Positions 29,689-33,018 of a stretch of 33,018 nt of DNA are shown piece by piece. The DNA is from a virus. The translations under genes were made by a program, and so were the position numbers. The stretch spans positions 1 through 33,018 of the IMG/VR virus record IMGVR_UViG_3300022690_001616; one strand, written 5' to 3'. The stretch's first letter is position 1; the number at the start of each line of letters is the position of its first letter. Under the pieces are notes generated by a model that worked only from the letters and a program-made list of their open reading frames with translations, was not told the origin of the DNA and made no database searches.

Positions 29689-30414
29689 TCAAATATACTG
29701 CACGAAGAGGAAAGCTATTGATTGGGCAGGCTTAATCCTCAAAACGGTTTGTCTAAATTCTTGTTCTCTGTCTGCATCAACACTTGCAAAGGTTCCAACA
29801 GGTGTTCCCCCAATGAAAAACGTGCTTCTCAAATCAGCGCCCGTATCAAAAAAGGCATCTTTAGCTGCATCAATATTATTTGCAATTACAAATTCATAAA
29901 CACTTCCTATCTCTTGTTGTCCTCCATATTGTGATTGACCATATTGAAGTGCGCCTGAATATTGTGCTGCCTCCCCTACAAGACCAAGGATTTCATTTGG
30001 CGATCTGGTTTTAAAAGTATCTGGATATAAATCAAATCTGTTTTCAAATACAAATACATTAAATCCTGCCGCTTTTAGTTGACCCTCTAAATATAAAAAA
30101 TGTTGCCTTGCTGGAATATCTCCAGGGTGTTTCATTTTTCTTTCAATGGCTAGTTTTCTATCCGCTAGTGACACGGCGGTCTTTGTTATTAACCCTAATC
30201 GCCTTTCCCAATCGGTAGCATCATCTGCCGTAAATCCTGTATTATCCGGCAACATGCTATCTTGAATTGAAACAGCATCATCATAAGCCCGTTGTTCGCT
30301 CTTGGCTAAACCGCGATGTAACTTTTCAATTATCGAACCAAAAAATATTTTAAATACCCTTCCAGTTGGATATAATTGTTTTGTAAGAGCTACTATTTTA
30401 TCAAAAATACTCAC
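29689..30414 (-). CDS. DUF2313/gp48-like tail protein
   Basis: 241 aa from a GTG at 30414, overlapping the baseplate J stop as GTGA. It carries the DUF2313 (YmfQ) pattern: LTKQLYPTGRVFKI, LPDNTGF, then DDATDWERRLGLI and SLADRKLAIERKMKHPG. The C-terminal region has a Gly-rich segment LVGEAAQYSGALQYGQSQYG. Mu gp48 is such a protein, at the baseplate periphery between gp47 and the fibres. The J-48 order is thus kept here. Confidence 0.8.
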   Translation of the reverse strand: MSIFDKIVALTKQLYPTGRVFKIFFGSIIEKLHRGLAKSEQRAYDDAVSIQDSMLPDNTGFTADDATDWERRLGLITKTAVSLADRKLAIERKMKHPGDIPARQHFLYLEGQLKAAGFNVFVFENRFDLYPDTFKTRSPNEILGLVGEAAQYSGALQYGQSQYGGQQEIGSVYEFVIANNIDAAKDAFFDTGADLRSTFFIGGTPVGTFASVDADREQEFRQTVLRIKPAQSIAFLFVQYI

Positions 30415-31589
30415 GTAAAGATTATTGTATCGACAAAAGGAATATCACCGTTCTCAAAAGTATGTGTTAAAACTGATATGCTGCTGACTTTTAATGTCAC
30501 TGTCCCAAATGAGCTACCTGGTTGGGCTTCTAATATCTCGGATATGATACCATTAATATCAAGAATATCATTTTTGTTTGCAAGCACATCGGACGATGAA
30601 ACAAACGGACGAATCTTATTAATGAACGCAGTTAGGCCATTTATAATTAGTGTTTCGATTGCCGGTGTTGATCCTACATACGCATCAATTTCAATGTCTA
30701 CATCTAAAGGCGTAATGGCTAGAAAATTAACTTGAAAAACAGCTAATGGTCTACGCCCTCGTTCGTTTAATGGCCTGGTTATATCTGGGTCAAACTCGAC
30801 AACGTCTTCAACAGCCGTTAAAATTGCTGCTGTTGGCGTTCCTTTCCCGTCGGAGCTATCAACGATAGTGGCTTCAACATAATGGTTTATTTCATTTGCC
30901 GCACCAGATTTGGCATAAGGAAAGGTTCTCAAAACACCTTGCGCGTCTAATGACCACAATCTGTAATCCGTCCCAGCGCCGCCTTGCGCTTCTAATTGGT
31001 AAGCATCAATGCCCTTTGTCCTATATACCTCAATTGTTTCACCAGCAAGTGGTTGGGTTGTTTCCGAATCTACTGTTACGATTTGGTTGACATTCGCAAT
31101 TGGTGAGGTTGCCGTTAATTGATCGGCTACTTGTAATTTGCTTTCTACACCTGGCTCTAAAGCCCTTAGTGTAATTTGATCTCCAACACCTAAAAGCGTA
31201 TAGTCAGCATCTAGCACGAATAATTTGCCTGGGCTTGCACTATCATCGTTGCTTTTAAAAGTAGTATTCGCATCAATTACCGCGCTTACTGTTCCTGTGA
31301 CATCTACCAAATATTCGCCGGCAGTTGCAGCGAAAGGATTTCTGCCTAGCTTAATTCTACCAAATCTTTCTAATGTTCCACCAATCGATTCTGGATCCGC
31401 CGTGTCTATAAATATGTTCTTCTGTAAAACACCAATTGCCAGATAAATGATCTTTAATTTCGCTGCCTGAACGCTTGCTAAAACTCGCAGGAAGTTTTTA
31501 CCAAAAAGCGGAATGCTTATATTAAATTCATTTTCAAGATCGGCAATAATTTGATCTTTTAACTCCTGTAATTTGGGAATAGTTATCAT
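30411..31589 (-). CDS. Baseplate J (gp47) family protein
   Basis: 392 aa. It follows the family layout: an N-terminal helix, then RVLASVQAAKLKIIYLAIGVL, a DTADPESIGGTLERFGRI segment, the beta stretch with AATAGEYLVDVTGT, then LVTDxxTxGxYxV-like strands, PxFTGxIL-like motifs and the closing S-x-P-G-SSFGTVTLKVSS. Baseplate J proteins form the wedge of contractile tails (P2, Mu). The start overlaps the upstream TGA as ATGA. No gpW/gp25 partner is seen next to it. Confidence 0.8.
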   Translation of the reverse strand: MITIPKLQELKDQIIADLENEFNISIPLFGKNFLRVLASVQAAKLKIIYLAIGVLQKNIFIDTADPESIGGTLERFGRIKLGRNPFAATAGEYLVDVTGTVSAVIDANTTFKSNDDSASPGKLFVLDADYTLLGVGDQITLRALEPGVESKLQVADQLTATSPIANVNQIVTVDSETTQPLAGETIEVYRTKGIDAYQLEAQGGAGTDYRLWSLDAQGVLRTFPYAKSGAANEINHYVEATIVDSSDGKGTPTAAILTAVEDVVEFDPDITRPLNERGRRPLAVFQVNFLAITPLDVDIEIDAYVGSTPAIETLIINGLTAFINKIRPFVSSSDVLANKNDILDINGIISEILEAQPGSSFGTVTLKVSSISVLTHTFENGDIPFVDTIIFT

Positions 31590-31831
31590 GATTGTGGTGG
31601 TGGTTTAAGCCATTCGGGTGTTAGTTTTAGTGCTCTCCATTCCGCATGTGTCAATGGTGTCAATGACTGCATTACAGCCGGAATTTTTCTATTGGCAGAT
31701 GGTAACTTAACCAATGCATGGGTTTCTGCTACGTTGGTAGTGCAAACAGAAATATTCCGTTGAATTATGTGCTCTCGATACCTACGAAATGCACCCGCTG
31801 GTATTACAAAATATTTATTTCTTATTGCCAT
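31586..31831 (-). CDS. Hypothetical protein, 81 aa
   Basis: Short basic protein, start ATG 31831 overlapping the upstream stop as TAATG, end overlapping the J gene as ATGA. It has an N-terminal aromatic segment (NKYFVIPAGAFRRYREH) and a C-terminal Pro-rich tail (LTPEWLKPPPQS). In Mu-like phages the gene before J encodes the gp46/W protein, but this one is shorter and does not show that pattern. Function unknown. Confidence 0.55.
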   Translation of the reverse strand: MAIRNKYFVIPAGAFRRYREHIIQRNISVCTTNVAETHALVKLPSANRKIPAVMQSLTPLTHAEWRALKLTPEWLKPPPQS

Positions 31832-32907
31832 TATGGTGGTATTTCTGTTGTTTTGTCGGCTAACTCCATATTAATGCTTGTTCCGTCATTTGTATTTACT
31901 GATTCATCGGGAAGGGTAAATTCAGAAACAAAATCACTACGTTCACCCATGCGAAACCAGCCTTGCAAATTAGCAGCGCTTGCAAAAGGGGTTAATTTAA
32001 TTGGCACACCTGAATTATATATTTCTGTTATCTCGGTCGGGGTGAGAGCATCGTCATAAACTGCAACCTCTGTTAGGTGTCCATCAAACGTAGAGGTATT
32101 CCCACCACCGGTATGGTTTTGCGCTCCAATACGCCCGTTATCAAGGTCTGACGCGACACTAAACCACGCTGTTTTGTCTATAGCAAGAGTGAATGTTGCG
32201 GCAACGTCAACACCGTTAATATAAAGATTTGGCTCTGTGCCATTATGAACCAGTGCTATGTGAATCCATGTATTTGCAACGGCGTGTGCAGCTGTAGTTA
32301 CTAATATCCATTTAACAGCACCTATCGCAAAACAAGCTGCTTCAATGTCGCCTCCTGGCTTAATATAATAGTCAATTACACTAATTCCACCAGCTGTTTT
32401 TCCAAAACCTAATAATGTTAATGTGCTACCAAGTGCGGCAGGTCTAGCCCAAACCGACCAGGTTCCCGTTGTGGTTCCTGCCAATTCATTGGTTCTAAGA
32501 GCATCTATTTCTATCGCTTCGTCTGATCCATCAAATAATAGAGAATTTTCCAGTATCCAAGAATCAATATAATCTTCCTTCACCTCATCGTCGCTTCCAG
32601 CCGCATTTGTAGCGGTTAATTTTGCTTGATAAACCCCATCGTTATCAAACTGAACGTGCGGGTTTTGTGATGTTGAAGAGGTTCCATCTACAAAAGTCAC
32701 CGTTGATGGTGTAAACACCCATAGCCAACTAGTCGGGGTGTTGGTAGAAAGGTCTGTAAATTCAACTGTTTCGCCCTCGACTGGTGCAACATTATTTGCA
32801 ACAAAATCTGCAACGGGAATTAGCACTATAAGAGCTGCGTCAATATAATCCAGTTTTTCTTCAATGTCGCTGCCCGTTATATTCGTTGCTGTTAGTTTAA
32901 CATCATA
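31831..32907 (-). CDS. PKD and LamG-domain adhesin-like protein, 5' end cut at an inverted junction
   Basis: The C-terminal part holds one PKD domain (from PVADFVANN at 32814 to GVYQAKLTATN) and a concanavalin-like LamG domain (from SLLFDGSDEAIEIDAL to a WFRMGERSDF end). The frame continues 5' of a GTG at 32826 through a second PKD end (YDVKLTATNITGSD), which stops matching at about 32907. These domains are common in phage and bacterial carbohydrate-binding proteins, so this is probably a receptor-binding protein. No signal peptide or complete N-terminus is visible. Confidence 0.65.
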   Translation of the reverse strand, partial: YDVKLTATNITGSDIEEKLDYIDAALIVLIPVADFVANNVAPVEGETVEFTDLSTNTPTSWLWVFTPSTVTFVDGTSSTSQNPHVQFDNDGVYQAKLTATNAAGSDDEVKEDYIDSWILENSLLFDGSDEAIEIDALRTNELAGTTTGTWSVWARPAALGSTLTLLGFGKTAGGISVIDYYIKPGGDIEAACFAIGAVKWILVTTAAHAVANTWIHIALVHNGTEPNLYINGVDVAATFTLAIDKTAWFSVASDLDNGRIGAQNHTGGGNTSTFDGHLTEVAVYDDALTPTEITEIYNSGVPIKLTPFASAANLQGWFRMGERSDFVSEFTLPDESVNTNDGTSINMELADKTTEIPP

Positions 32908-33018
32908 CCACCAGGACCACCACCATTGCCTGTAGCAGATTTTGTGGCAGATAAATTAAATCCGGATATTGCTGAGACAGTGACGTTTACGGATTTAGTA
33001 ACTACAGCTGCACACGCC
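32896..33018 (+). CDS. Partial PKD domain on the plus strand
   Basis: From a stop at 32893-32895 the plus frame is open to the window edge. It reads a Pro-rich linker (IIPPGPPPL) and then PVADFVADKL, PDIAETVTFTDLVTT, which is a second version of the PKD start seen on the minus strand (PVADFVANN, ETVEFTDLS). The two versions differ in bases, so it is a paralogue rather than a copy. The N-terminus is not a normal start. This is a fragment in inverted orientation. Confidence 0.55.

Overview
The window is a 33 kb piece of an AT-rich tailed-phage (or prophage) genome. Nearly every gene lies on the minus strand, so transcription runs from the right edge to the left, with genes abutting or overlapping by ATGA or TAATG. 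The host is probably a member of Bacteroidota. One promoter (8190-8219) has the TTTG / TAnnTTTG architecture of that phylum, most starts lack a Shine-Dalgarno sequence, and several proteins (the replication pair, the Rad52-like annealing protein and small conserved phage proteins) look like those of Bacteroidota and marine phages. I see no terminase, tail sheath, tube, tape measure, integrase or tRNA; these would lie outside the window.

Right to left, 32.9-24.3 kb holds Mu-like tail and baseplate genes: a PKD/LamG adhesin-like protein, a small protein, baseplate J (gp47), a DUF2313/gp48-like protein, an HNH-AP2 homing-type endonuclease, a fibre-like protein, a tail-completion-like protein, the gpN-like DNA-circularization protein, the gpP hub and the gp45 spike with an HxH tip. 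These genes imply a contractile tail. From 24.3 to 16.1 kb come the head genes: gpW-like adaptor, lambda-type portal, ClpP-like protease with fused scaffold, decoration protein, major capsid protein E, an HeH-domain protein, two structural proteins sharing an N-terminal domain, a gpFII-like joining protein and a tail-terminator-like protein. A single plus-strand ribbon-helix-helix gene (22140-22322) with an operator-like palindrome interrupts this module. A stretch of membrane proteins (15.7-14.3 kb) follows and ends at a strong terminator (14272-14302).

From 14.1 kb leftwards is the early and DNA-metabolism region: many small genes, a Rad52-like annealing protein with a RecE-type PD-(D/E)XK exonuclease (a two-component recombination pair), a NinG-like nuclease, an HNH nuclease behind its own promoter, a DUF1376-type replication protein with a helicase-loader-like partner, and an M15 peptidase endolysin ending at a second strong terminator (5774-5811). 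A new promoter then appears to drive a RuvC-like resolvase and a long run of tiny genes to the left edge, several under 60 codons.

The most unusual features are four. PKD coding switches strand abruptly about 110 bases from the right edge (invertible fibre segment or chimeric joint). The plus-strand ribbon-helix-helix switch sits inside the head module. The tail and head modules are in permuted order, with J and gp48 upstream of N-P-45 and all of these upstream of the portal. Two structural proteins flanking the gpFII-like gene share an N-terminal domain.
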